A DNA stretch of 64,000 bases from Martelella lutilitoris (lineage in GTDB: Bacteria > Pseudomonadota > Alphaproteobacteria > Rhizobiales > Rhizobiaceae): contig NZ_VCLB01000009.1 in the NCBI RefSeq assembly GCF_005924265.1, forward strand, positions 1 through 64,000. Reading direction: 5' to 3'. The position numbers and the translations under genes were made by a program. Below the pieces are notes generated by a model. The model searched no databases. It saw only the letters and a program-made list of their open reading frames with translations, and was not told the origin of the DNA. Shown here piece after piece: positions 8,136 to 16,283 of the stretch (positions are counted from its first letter, which is position 1; each line of letters begins with the position of its first letter).

Positions 8136-8594
8136 GATGCTACCCGTCTCGCCGTGTCGATCAAACTCCCCCTTGAACTACTCTGCCATCGTCGCCGGTT
8201 CAAGCCGAAAGCCGGCCTGCCCGGCGCCCCTTCCCCTTGAATTGGCGAAAATCACCCTATTTCCATGACATGATTGAATGCATGACACTTCGGCGCCGGA
8301 AATTTGACATTCCACTGCCATAATTCTACACAGCGGAGGCCGCTCGATCGTTGAATTGACAATAGATAAGGTGGCCTTGTCGGGCTCTCTTGAGCCCTGG
8401 GGTATCGCGGACATTCGCCGGGTCGGTTCTGCCGAACCTGCGCTTTCGCTCGTATGCGAGAGACATGTCCGGATGGATGCGAACGTCGCTTCCAGAGCCC
8501 CTTTTGCGTGGCGCGCGCGGGCCGCGCGCAGGCACAACCGAAGATCGGACGCCTCAGGGACCCTCATTCCCCTGTTGCCGAGTAAGGAAGAGGT
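8136..8594 (+). other. structured intergenic region and leader before proV
   Basis: 460 bases between the divergent J-domain gene and proV. It holds several inverted repeats: GGGCTC/GAGCCC at 8382-8397, a CTCG/CGAG stem near 8449-8460, and a GCGCGC-rich stem around 8513-8532. A TTGACA hexamer lies at 8356-8361, but no good -10 partner is visible. These features suggest a folded 5' leader, possibly regulatory. No known riboswitch class was recognised. Confidence 0.35.
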
Positions 8595-9839
8595 ATGACT
8601 GTCAAACTGACCGCGAAAAACATTTCCAAGCTTTTCAACGATGACAGCGGCGAAGGGGCACGTCGCCTCGCCGCCGGCGAGAGCAAGGAAGAAATCTTCA
8701 AGGCCACCGGCGTTACCGTTGGCATCGACAATGTGAGTTTCGATGTTCAGGAAGGCGAGATCTTCGTCATCATGGGCCTTTCGGGCTCCGGTAAGTCCAC
8801 CATCGTGCGCACGCTGAACGGCCTGATCCCGCCGACATCCGGCTCGATCATGATCGATGACGTCGACGTCGCCAATTGCAGCAAGGAAGCGCTGAGGGAT
8901 GTACGCAGACAGAAAATCACTATGGTTTTCCAGCACTTTGCGCTGTTTCCTCATAAAACGATTATAGACAATGTTGCTTTCGGCCTCAAACTGAAGGGTG
9001 TCGGCAAGGAAGAGCGCCACAAACAGGCGCTGGCCTCGCTCGCCAAGGTCGGGCTTGATGCCTACGCCAACAGCTATCCGAGCCAGCTCTCCGGCGGCAT
9101 GCAGCAGCGCGTGGGCCTTGCCCGCGGGCTGGCCAATGATCCGGAAATCCTGCTGATGGACGAACCCTTCGGCGCGCTCGACCCGCTGATCCGCCGCGAA
9201 ATGCAGGACGAATTGATCGTTCTTCAAAAAGAACTGAAGAAGACCATCATCTTCATCACCCACGACCTCAACGAGGCGATGATCCTCGGCGACCGGATCG
9301 CCATCATGAAGGACGGCGCTTTCGTGCAGGTGGGCACCGCCCAGGAAATCGTCTCGCAGCCGGCCGACGACTATGTCCGCGCCTTCGTTTCCGATATCGA
9401 CCGAAGCCGCGTCTTCAAGGTGTCCGATATTTCCAGTGACGCCGCCTGGGTTAAGGTCGACGCCACTGCGCGCGATGCACTTCGCGTCATGGACAAGGCC
9501 AAGACGGACCTCGCCTATGTGGTGGAACGCGGCGTGCCCGTTGGCCTTCTGATGCGCTCGGATGCGCTTGAATGTCCGCGTGACACGCCCGTGCGTGACG
9601 TCATGTTTGCCGAGCCGCCGACCGTCCCGGAAGAGGCGTACCTCAATGAGGTCTATTCGGCTGCACAGGGCGGCGTTCCCATGGCCGTAACCGACGATGA
9701 CGGCAAGCTTGTCGGCGTGGTCTCGCAGGACCAGATCTTCGAGCAGCTTGCCGCCGAGCCGGAAGAGCCCGAAGCGGAGACTGAAGAGTCCGACGCAGAG
9801 AAAAACAAACCGGCTGCAAGCCAGCCGGCTTCGGAATAA
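8595..9839 (+). CDS. proV: glycine betaine/proline ABC transporter, ATP-binding protein
   Basis: A 414-residue ABC ATPase of the ProV/OpuA type. It has Walker [10 protein letters not shown] (61-69), the Q-loop [10 protein letters not shown], signature LSGGMQQR (165-172) and Walker [14 protein letters not shown] (185-197). The region at ~280-385 forms two degenerate CBS domains ([29 protein letters not shown]), the osmosensor/nucleotide module of this family. A highly acidic ~28-residue tail ends the protein. It energises uptake of betaine or related compatible solutes. A GTAAGGAAGAGG ribosome-binding site precedes ATG 8595. It is the first gene of the proVWX unit. Confidence 0.94.
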   Translation: MTVKLTAKNISKLFNDDSGEGARRLAAGESKEEIFKATGVTVGIDNVSFDVQEGEIFVIMGLSGSGKSTIVRTLNGLIPPTSGSIMIDDVDVANCSKEALRDVRRQKITMVFQHFALFPHKTIIDNVAFGLKLKGVGKEERHKQALASLAKVGLDAYANSYPSQLSGGMQQRVGLARGLANDPEILLMDEPFGALDPLIRREMQDELIVLQKELKKTIIFITHDLNEAMILGDRIAIMKDGAFVQVGTAQEIVSQPADDYVRAFVSDIDRSRVFKVSDISSDAAWVKVDATARDALRVMDKAKTDLAYVVERGVPVGLLMRSDALECPRDTPVRDVMFAEPPTVPEEAYLNEVYSAAQGGVPMAVTDDDGKLVGVVSQDQIFEQLAAEPEEPEAETEESDAEKNKPAASQPASE

Positions 9840-9859
9840 GCCGACAGGAGACCAGAGAT

Positions 9860-10771
9860 TTGCTAGATCCATCGCAGTATTTCACGATCCCGTTCGACAC
9901 GTGGGTCAATGACTTCGTCCGCGGCTTCCTCGTCCCGAATTTCCGGCCGTTTTTCCGCGCGCTTCAGGTGCCGGTCAACCAGGTTCTGATGGCGCTCGAC
10001 ACCTTCCTCGCTTGGGTGCCGATGCTGGCGATGACCGCCATCTTCGCGCTTCTTGCCTGGCGCATCGTCGGCCGGACCATGGCGCTGGTGACGATTTTCG
10101 GGTTTCTGTTCGTCGACCTGATCGGCCTTTGGCCGGAGACAATGACCACGCTCGCCATGATCCTTACATCGGTGTTTTTTTGTACCATCATCGGCGTGCC
10201 GGTCGGTATTCTCGTTGCCCGCAGCGACATGCTGTGGCGCATCGTCCGGCCGATCCTCGACGTGATGCAGACCGTGCCGAGCTTCGTCTATCTGGTGCCG
10301 ATCGTGATGCTCTTCGGCGTCGGCATGGCGCCGGGCATCATCGCAACCATCATCTTTGCCCTTCCTCCGATCATCCGCATGACCAATCTCGGCATCCGCA
10401 ACGTGCGCACCGACCTGATCGAGGCATCGGAGGCTTTCGGCGCGAATTACACGCAGACGCTGATCGAGGTTCAGCTGCCGCTTGCCATGCGCACCATCAT
10501 GGCGGGGTTGAATCAGACCCTGATGCTCGCCATGTCAATGGTTGTCATCGCAGCGCTCATTGGCGCGGGCGGCCTAGGACAGGTTGTCAACACCGGTCTC
10601 GGCCGACTTGATGTGGGCGGCGCGACCGCCGGCGGCGTCGGCATCGTGGTTCTGGCCATCGTGCTCGACCGCATCACCCAGGGCCTCGTAGAGCCTTCCG
10701 ATCCCAACCGGATGACCTTCCGTCAGGCGTTGGGAACACTCTTCAGCGGCCAGAAAAAGGCCGCCGAATAA
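9860..10771 (+). CDS. proW: glycine betaine/proline ABC transporter, permease
   Basis: A 303-residue BPD-type permease with an N-terminal soluble/amphipathic region and about six membrane segments. The EAA loop is EASEAFGANYTQTLIEVQLP, and the preceding GVPVGILVARSD and VPSFVYLVPIVMLFGVG are typical of ProW/OpuAB. The start is TTG at 9860, 20 bases after proV, with AGGAG upstream. Together with ProV and ProX it forms the inner-membrane importer of betaine-type osmoprotectants. The length lacks the long N-terminal extension of E. coli ProW. Confidence 0.93.
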   Translation: MLDPSQYFTIPFDTWVNDFVRGFLVPNFRPFFRALQVPVNQVLMALDTFLAWVPMLAMTAIFALLAWRIVGRTMALVTIFGFLFVDLIGLWPETMTTLAMILTSVFFCTIIGVPVGILVARSDMLWRIVRPILDVMQTVPSFVYLVPIVMLFGVGMAPGIIATIIFALPPIIRMTNLGIRNVRTDLIEASEAFGANYTQTLIEVQLPLAMRTIMAGLNQTLMLAMSMVVIAALIGAGGLGQVVNTGLGRLDVGGATAGGVGIVVLAIVLDRITQGLVEPSDPNRMTFRQALGTLFSGQKKAAE

Positions 10772-10779
10772 GCACGAGG

Positions 10780-10851
10780 GCGGCCCGAGGGCCGCTTTCA
10801 AGGGATCTCCGATCCCGTAGCCAAGGCGACGCGCCTGCCTCCCCGCAGGCG
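10780..10851 (+). other. two intercistronic stem-loops between proW and proX
   Basis: The first stem pairs GCGGCCC (10780-10786) with GGGCCGC (10789-10795); the second pairs CGCCTGC (10832-10838) with GCAGGCG (10845-10851). Neither has a long T-run. Such hairpins often stabilise one part of a processed mRNA, which would let the abundant binding protein be made in excess; that role is inferred. Confidence 0.5.
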
Positions 10852-10885
10852 AGACGCCGCAACACGTAGAAACGGAGAAACACTC

Positions 10886-11893
10886 ATGAACAACAATCTC
10901 AGCAAGCTCACCGCTGCCCTGATGATCGGCGCGGCCAGCCTTGTGCCGGCCACTGCCGCCTTCGCTCAGGAGCCCGGCGACGGCAAGACCATCCGCATGG
11001 CCCAGGCCGATTGGGATACCGGCTGGTTCCAGGCCGAAATCTACAAGCAGATGTTCGAGGACCTCGGCTACACGGTGACCGGCCCCATGACGCTCGGCGC
11101 CTCGGCCTTCTATCAGGCCGTTTCGCAGGGCGACGTCGACCTCTGGGTCAACGGCTGGTTCCCTCTGCACCGCACCTATGAGTCGACCTTCGAGGGCAAG
11201 GCCAAGGTTGACGGCGCGGTTGCCAAGGGCGGCGCGCTGCAGGGTTATCTGGTCGACAAGGCCGCCATCGATGAGTTCGACATCAAGACGCTTGACGATT
11301 TCAAGCGCGACGAAGTCAAGAAAGCCTTCGACCGCAATGGTGACGGCAAGGCTGATCTCGTAGCCTGCCCGCCGGGCTGGGGTTGCGAGCTGACGATTTC
11401 CAAGCACATGGAAGAGTTCGACCTCGGTGACGACATCAACCCGATCAAGGCCGGCTATTCCGCCTCGATGGCCGATGCGATCGCCGCCTACCAGAACGGC
11501 GAGCACATTCTGTTCTACACCTGGACCCCGAACTGGACTGTTGACCAGCTTTCGCCGGGCAAGGACGTGATGTGGATCGAAGTACCGCAAAAGGAAGGCG
11601 TCGACCTGCCGGCTCCGGCCAAGGGTCTTAAGACCTGCGTTGCCGATCCGTGCTACATGGGCTTTGTCGCCAACGACATCGTTCCGGTCGTCAACGATGA
11701 ATTCCTCGCGGACAATCCGGCTGTCGATGCACTCCTGAAGGAAGTATCGATCCCGCTGCCGGATATCTTCGCGCAGAACTCGGCCATGAACAATGGCGAC
11801 GACGACGTGCAGGCCCAGGCCACCAAGTGGATCAAGGACAACCAGGACGAGGTGAACTCCTGGCTTGAAGCCGCCCGCGCCGCTGCCAACTGA
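10886..11893 (+). CDS. proX: glycine betaine/proline ABC transporter, substrate-binding protein
   Basis: A 335-residue periplasmic binding protein with a signal peptide (residues ~1-27, ending ATAAFAQE). The aromatic ligand cage expected for quaternary amines is visible as Trp-rich stretches: QADWDTGWFQAE, VDLWVNGWFPLHR and FYTWTPNWTVDQL. Two Cys pairs (VACPPGWGCEL; KTCVADPCYM) could form disulfides. It captures betaine or a similar ligand and delivers it to ProW/ProV. An ACGGAGAAAC ribosome-binding site is present. It is the last gene of the operon, followed by a strong terminator. Confidence 0.94.
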   Translation: MNNNLSKLTAALMIGAASLVPATAAFAQEPGDGKTIRMAQADWDTGWFQAEIYKQMFEDLGYTVTGPMTLGASAFYQAVSQGDVDLWVNGWFPLHRTYESTFEGKAKVDGAVAKGGALQGYLVDKAAIDEFDIKTLDDFKRDEVKKAFDRNGDGKADLVACPPGWGCELTISKHMEEFDLGDDINPIKAGYSASMADAIAAYQNGEHILFYTWTPNWTVDQLSPGKDVMWIEVPQKEGVDLPAPAKGLKTCVADPCYMGFVANDIVPVVNDEFLADNPAVDALLKEVSIPLPDIFAQNSAMNNGDDDVQAQATKWIKDNQDEVNSWLEAARAAAN

Positions 11894-11920
11894 GTTTGAG
11901 GCAGACAATTGAACGGACTG

Positions 11921-11951
11921 AACCCGGCCCTGGCGACAGGGCCGGGTTTTT
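11921..11951 (+). terminator. rho-independent terminator after proX
   Basis: Perfect hairpin AACCCGGCCCTG / CAGGGCCGGGTT with a GCGA loop (11921-11948) followed by a T-run to 11951. It ends the proVWX transcript just before the convergent MFS gene. Confidence 0.93.
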
Positions 11952-11959
11952 CTGTCGCG

Positions 11960-13429
11960 TCAGCGGCCGTCGAGGCTGATGCCGCGCGTTTCGATACGGA
12001 AGAAGAAGGTTACCACCGCGCCGATCAGCGAGGTTACGACCAGGCCGTAGAGCAGCGCCGTGGTGCCGATATCGACCAGCAGAACCGGAAACAGGAAGGC
12101 CGTCATGCAGGCGCCGATCTTGGCGAAGGAGGCGGCAAAGCCCGCACCCGTGCCGCGGATGTGGGTCGGAAACACCTCTCCCGCGATCAGGTAGGTCTGG
12201 GCGTTCGGCCCGAGATTGGTCATGAAGTTGAACAGCATGAAGCCGGTGAAGATCAGAGCCGTTTGCGTCGCGCCCGAATAGCTGCCTGCCTGCGCGGCGA
12301 TGAACAGGCCGACGGCGCAGCCGATGAAACCGAAGACCTGCAGGCGGATACGGCCGATGCGGTCGGCAAGCAGCACGGCGCCGATAATGCCGACCAGAAG
12401 CAGAAGGTCGAGCAGCGCCGTTCCCTTGGCGGCGATCAGGTCGTTGTTCACCAGATCGGCGACATTGCGGACATGTTCGGTCTTGTGACCGACGGTCGCG
12501 GCCAGGATGGTGGGGGTGAAGATGCCGATGCCATAGGTACCGAGATCCTGCAGGAACCACGGAACGGAGGACAGGATCAGCGGCCGCAGATTGTGCCTCT
12601 GGAACAGCGCGCGATAGCCGGTCAACTTCTTGCGCGCGAGTTCCGGAGGCTCCGAGACACTGACCTTGGTCGGATAGGCCGGCACCCTTTTCAGCAGTTT
12701 CTGCAGCTCCGACTCGGCCTCCTTGCCGCGGCCGTGGACGGCGAGCCAATGCGGGCTTTCCGGTATGAAGAACCGGCCAATGAACACCGCGAGCGCCGGA
12801 ATGATCGCCACGCCGTACATCCACCGCCAGGCGCCGATCGAAGGATCGAGGGTCAGGATGATATAGCCGAGAAGCGTGCCGAAGATGGCGCCGACCGCCT
12901 GGAAGCCGAATGCCGAGAGCACCAGCCCGCCGCGCGTCTTCGACGGTGTGCTTTCAGAAATCACCAGATGCGCCGTGGGATAGTCACAGCCGAGCGCCAG
13001 CCCCATGCCGAACAGGCAAACGATCAGCCAGGCAAAGCTCTGGGTAAAGATGATGGCCGTGAGAAAGGCTATGAAAAGCCCGAGTTCCATGATGAAGACG
13101 CGCTTGCGGCCGAACCGGTCGGCAAGCCCGCCAAGCGCGCTCGCGCCGATCAGGATGCCGAACAATGATGCCGAGCCGACCATACCGTGCTGCGTTGCAT
13201 TCAGGCCGAACTCCGATGCGATCAGCGGCATGGCGACGCCCGTCATGAACACCACCAGCCCTTCGAAGAACTTGCCCGCGACCGACAGCCACCAGATCAG
13301 CCATTGCGTACCGGTCATCTTCGGCGGCGGCGCCTCGGTCCCGTCGACCCAATAGGGACGTTCGTCGATATAGAACTGAACACTCCTTGCCCTATCGAGC
13401 CGAGCCTGGTCAGTCGACATCTCGTTCAT
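11960..13429 (-). CDS. MFS transporter, sugar-porter/metabolite:proton symporter type
   Basis: A 489-residue major facilitator protein with about 12 membrane segments. Motif A appears in both halves (GGLADRFGRKRVF and ADRIGRIRLQV), and PESPHWLAVHGRG before the central loop is the sugar-porter/metabolite-symporter signature. The N-terminus carries an unusual ~35-residue soluble lead (QFYIDERPYWVDGTEAPPP). The substrate is not predictable. ATG 13429 was chosen for its GAGAGGAA ribosome-binding site; longer starts exist at 13453 and 13486. It is divergent from the hemerythrin-like gene and shares an upstream region containing an FNR-type box. Confidence 0.88.
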   Translation of the reverse strand: MNEMSTDQARLDRARSVQFYIDERPYWVDGTEAPPPKMTGTQWLIWWLSVAGKFFEGLVVFMTGVAMPLIASEFGLNATQHGMVGSASLFGILIGASALGGLADRFGRKRVFIMELGLFIAFLTAIIFTQSFAWLIVCLFGMGLALGCDYPTAHLVISESTPSKTRGGLVLSAFGFQAVGAIFGTLLGYIILTLDPSIGAWRWMYGVAIIPALAVFIGRFFIPESPHWLAVHGRGKEAESELQKLLKRVPAYPTKVSVSEPPELARKKLTGYRALFQRHNLRPLILSSVPWFLQDLGTYGIGIFTPTILAATVGHKTEHVRNVADLVNNDLIAAKGTALLDLLLLVGIIGAVLLADRIGRIRLQVFGFIGCAVGLFIAAQAGSYSGATQTALIFTGFMLFNFMTNLGPNAQTYLIAGEVFPTHIRGTGAGFAASFAKIGACMTAFLFPVLLVDIGTTALLYGLVVTSLIGAVVTFFFRIETRGISLDGR

Positions 13430-13570
13430 GGAAATTCCTCTCGGGTTACTCATAGACCTTTTACGGGAATGACATAACCGCTGCACTTGTGGGTTTCATG
13501 ACAATTGCACGACTTCTTCCCGTCAGCAATGCAACCAAGTCGTGCTGCCATCGACCGAACGCGGCCATTC

Positions 13571-13584
13571 TTGACCTAAGTCAA
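13571..13584. promoter_or_regulatory. FNR/FixK-type box (anaerobox)
   Basis: TTGACCTAAGTCAA is a 14-base dyad of the form TTGAC-N4-GTCAA that fits the FNR/FixK family consensus TTGAT-N4-ATCAA. It lies 65 bases before the hemerythrin-like ATG and 142 bases before the divergent MFS ATG. A regulator able to read it, FnrN, is encoded at 21277. Confidence 0.72.
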
Positions 13585-13648
13585 TGAAGATGAGGGGCAT
13601 TTGTCCGCAAATGGCACCATGAACGGTCGATTCAGCAGGGAGGAACGC

Positions 13649-14134
13649 ATGACGGCCGAAACCCTCGCGACTGATTGCTTGGACACTCAATTGACCCAGC
13701 CGATACTTGACACAAATAGCGCGGCGGGCATGGCGCTCAGTTCCGCCCACGCCTCGATCCGGCGCCTTTGCGAGGCACTGGAAGACGTTGCCGATTCGCT
13801 CCCCGCCAATGTCAATCGCAGCGATTGTCGACGGCTGGCCGATGATCTGGTGCCTGCGCTCAAGGCCGCGCAGGAAGCGGAAGAAATGCAGGTTTTTCCG
13901 GCCATCCGCCGGGCGGCCAGCGGGCGCAATGCGGCCGAAGCGCTCGACCGCCTGGCCTACGAGCATTTTGAGGACCTGTGCTTTGCCGAAGAGGTCACGG
14001 ACGTATTGCGACGCCTTTCGATCGGCGACACCGTCAATACCGAAGCCGTCGGCTACATGCTGCGCGGCCTTTTCGGCGCGCTCAGACGTCACCTCTCCTT
14101 CGAGCAGGAGCTTGCCGCCAGCCGCCTGAGGTAA
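13649..14134 (+). CDS. hemerythrin-like (HHE) domain protein
   Basis: A 161-residue all-helical protein. Candidate metal ligands are spaced as in HHE/hemerythrin bundles: H34 (SSAHASIRRL), E78/E79 (AEEMQVFPAI), H106 (YEHFEDL), and H148 with E152 (RRHLSFEQEL). It may bind a di-iron centre and handle O2, NO or iron; the exact role is unknown. ATG 13649 follows a strong GGAGGA; an earlier ATG at 13601 lacks one. The FNR-type box upstream suggests induction at low oxygen. Confidence 0.8.
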   Translation: MTAETLATDCLDTQLTQPILDTNSAAGMALSSAHASIRRLCEALEDVADSLPANVNRSDCRRLADDLVPALKAAQEAEEMQVFPAIRRAASGRNAAEALDRLAYEHFEDLCFAEEVTDVLRRLSIGDTVNTEAVGYMLRGLFGALRRHLSFEQELAASRLR

Positions 14135-14153
14135 TCGGGCGGCTCCGGCTCAT

Positions 14154-15080
14154 CTATCGCTTACGGCGCGCCCAGCGATCATGATACCAGAGCCATTGCT
14201 CCGGATATTCGCGCACCCAGCTTTCCACCTTGTCGTTCAGCGCCTGGGCTGTCGCAGCTACGTCCACCGCGCCCTTTTCCGTCCGGGGAAGCGGCATCTC
14301 CTCTTCGAGCTCAAGGCGAAAACGGTTGTCCGGCAGCCTGATGCAGCGGGCAGGAAAGATCTTGCAGTCGAACTGGCGCGCAAGCTTGGCCAGAAGCGGG
14401 TTGGTCCGCACTTCCTGGCCGAAATAGGACGACGGCGAGCCGCGCTTGAACTTCTGGTCGACAAGAACGCCGACCCCCCTGCCCGCATCGAGCGCGCTGG
14501 CGAGCGCGAAGGCGGAGCCCGCATGAGACGGCACGAGTTCGCCCATGCGCTTGCGGCGAAAGCGGAAGACCTTCTCGGCGATATAGGGATTGTTCGGCGG
14601 ACGAAAGAGAACCGAGACGTTGAGCCCGAAAGATGCGGCCGCCACCGGAAGCAGCTCGAAATTCGCAGTATGTGCCGTGAACACGATGAACGGCTTGTCG
14701 AGCGCCAGAAGATCCATGAAACGTTCCACGCCCGCCACTTCGATCCGCCCCGCGTCTGGCTTTTCCGGATCGAAATCGAAAAGCTCGTCAAGAAACACAT
14801 ATTCCGCCGCCAGTCGGCCGATATGGCCCCAGCTGGCAAGCGCGATCCGCTCGACTTCTGCCTCCTCCATTTCGGGAAAGGCACAGCGCAGGTTTTCAAG
14901 CACCAGCTTGTGCCGGCCGGTATAAGGCCCGATCTTGCGCATCGCCCAATCGGCAAACCGGATCGAACCATCCGCCGGGAAGAGCTTCATCACGGAAAGC
15001 AGGCCGAACACCAGATAGGCAATCAGCCATTGCTGGAACTGCCGGGCTTTGAGAACGATGCGGGTGACGAAGGACTTCAC
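14154..15080 (-). CDS. lpxXL: lipid A very-long-chain acyltransferase (LpxL/HtrB family)
   Basis: A 308-residue inner-membrane acyltransferase with an N-terminal anchor (residues ~18-35). The catalytic HX4E motif is H137-TANF-E142. Supporting family blocks are RCAFPEMEEAEVERIA, RPPNNPYI, VLVDQKF and YPEQWLWYHDRW. In rhizobia the last gene of the acpXL cluster transfers the 27-hydroxyoctacosanoyl chain from AcpXL to lipid A precursor; position and similarity support that here. It is the final gene of the minus-strand cluster, 102 bases after adh2XL. Confidence 0.92.
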   Translation of the reverse strand: MKSFVTRIVLKARQFQQWLIAYLVFGLLSVMKLFPADGSIRFADWAMRKIGPYTGRHKLVLENLRCAFPEMEEAEVERIALASWGHIGRLAAEYVFLDELFDFDPEKPDAGRIEVAGVERFMDLLALDKPFIVFTAHTANFELLPVAAASFGLNVSVLFRPPNNPYIAEKVFRFRRKRMGELVPSHAGSAFALASALDAGRGVGVLVDQKFKRGSPSSYFGQEVRTNPLLAKLARQFDCKIFPARCIRLPDNRFRLELEEEMPLPRTEKGAVDVAATAQALNDKVESWVREYPEQWLWYHDRWARRKR

Positions 15081-15182
15081 GGGAACCAGATCCAGAATCG
15101 AGTGCGGGCAGCGCGAGTAAACCGCGCTGCCCGCCTTTTAACGAGGATTTTCGTTTAGGCCAAGCTTAACAACGCCTGCCGC

Positions 15183-16214
15183 TCAGTCTCCGATTTGGAG
15201 CACGATCTTGCCGAAGACCTGTCGGCTTTCCATCCGTTCCAGCGCCTTGTCGATGCCGTCGAAATCGACCAGCGTATCGATGACCGGGTGCACGATACCC
15301 TGCGCCATCTTCTGCATGGCGTCCGCCATGTTCTCCATGCGGCAGCCGAAGGAGCCGAAGAATTTGAGCTGCTGCTGGAACAGCATCATCAGGTTGACAT
15401 TGGTGGAAACGCCCGAGGTCGAACCGCAGGTCACAAGGCGGCCGCCGCGCTTCATCGACAGCATGGATCCGGCCCAGGTTTCCGCGCCGACATGTTCGAA
15501 GACGACGTCGACGCCCTTCTTCTTCGTCAACTTGCGGACGACGCCCTCGAAGCGATCCTCGCGGTAATTGATCACATGGTCGGCGCCAAGCGCGCGCGCC
15601 TTTTCCATCTTGTCTTCCGAACCAACGGTGGTGATCACCGTGCAGCCCATCTTCTTCGCAAGCTGGATTGCCGCCGAGCCGATGCCCGAACCGCCGGCAT
15701 GCACCAGGATGGTCTCGCCCGGCTGGAGCTTCGCATTGTCGAACAGCATGTGCTCGACCGTGCCGAAGGTGACGGGCGCCAGCGCTGCGGCAACGGCGTC
15801 AATACCGGGCGGCGCAACGACAAGCTGGCGGGCGGGAATGTTGATCCTGTCCTGGGCGAAGCCGTCGAGATGGAAACCATGGACGCCGCCCACATGTTCG
15901 CACAGATTGTCCCGGCCCTCACGGCAGGCCTTGCAACGCCCGCAGACCCGCGCGCCATAGATCGAGACCAGATCGCCCGGCAGAACATTGGAAACGCCGG
16001 GCCCGATCGCTTCGACAATGGCGGAGGCCTCCGCGCCGATGGTGAGCGGCAGCTTGCGCTTGGCAAAGGCCATGCCGCGCCAGCCCCAGACATCGATATG
16101 GTTGAGCGCCACCGCCTTCGGCCGCAGCGTAACCTCGCCCGGACCGGGCGCTTCCGGCTCGGCAACGTCCATAAGCTCGATCTTGCGGTCATCTGTCAGC
16201 TGCAATGCGCGCAT
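15183..16214 (-). CDS. adh2XL: zinc-type alcohol dehydrogenase/quinone-reductase-like protein of the VLCFA cluster
   Basis: A 343-residue medium-chain dehydrogenase/reductase. The GroES-like N-terminal half has the structural-zinc cysteines CGRCKACREGRDNLC, and the nucleotide fold starts at VHAGGSGIGSAAIQLAKKMG. In the rhizobial acpXL cluster the corresponding gene product is thought to carry out a reduction step in elongation of the C28 chain, for example as enoyl reductase; that is inferred from position. The gene starts at ATG 16214, 69 bases after fabF1XL. Confidence 0.9.
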   Translation of the reverse strand: MRALQLTDDRKIELMDVAEPEAPGPGEVTLRPKAVALNHIDVWGWRGMAFAKRKLPLTIGAEASAIVEAIGPGVSNVLPGDLVSIYGARVCGRCKACREGRDNLCEHVGGVHGFHLDGFAQDRINIPARQLVVAPPGIDAVAAALAPVTFGTVEHMLFDNAKLQPGETILVHAGGSGIGSAAIQLAKKMGCTVITTVGSEDKMEKARALGADHVINYREDRFEGVVRKLTKKKGVDVVFEHVGAETWAGSMLSMKRGGRLVTCGSTSGVSTNVNLMMLFQQQLKFFGSFGCRMENMADAMQKMAQGIVHPVIDTLVDFDGIDKALERMESRQVFGKIVLQIGD

Positions 16215-16283
16215 GGGTCATTCCTTCAACATTTCGAAAAGACGGCCTTAGGCCGACTCGCAAACTTACGGCGCGATCCTCCC

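Noticed and set aside
6012-8240. A 742-residue open frame on the plus strand opposite dgt and the J-domain gene
   Set aside because: Its sequence is low-complexity, rich in Arg, Gly and His, and mirrors third-position GC of the two real genes, which have clear motifs (HD, HPD). It has no domain of its own.
8356-8361. TTGACA hexamer as a sigma-70 promoter for proV
   Set aside because: No acceptable -10 hexamer at 16-18 bases; kept only as a note in the leader entry.
8178-9872. A 564-residue open frame on the minus strand opposite proV
   Set aside because: Antisense shadow; proV has all ABC motifs and a ribosome-binding site.
10574-11908. A 444-residue minus-strand frame opposite proX
   Set aside because: Antisense shadow of a gene with signal peptide and Trp ligand motifs.
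11909-13168. A 419-residue plus-strand frame opposite the MFS gene
   Set aside because: Highly charged, repetitive composition (E, Q, R, G), no domain, and it overlaps the terminator of proX.
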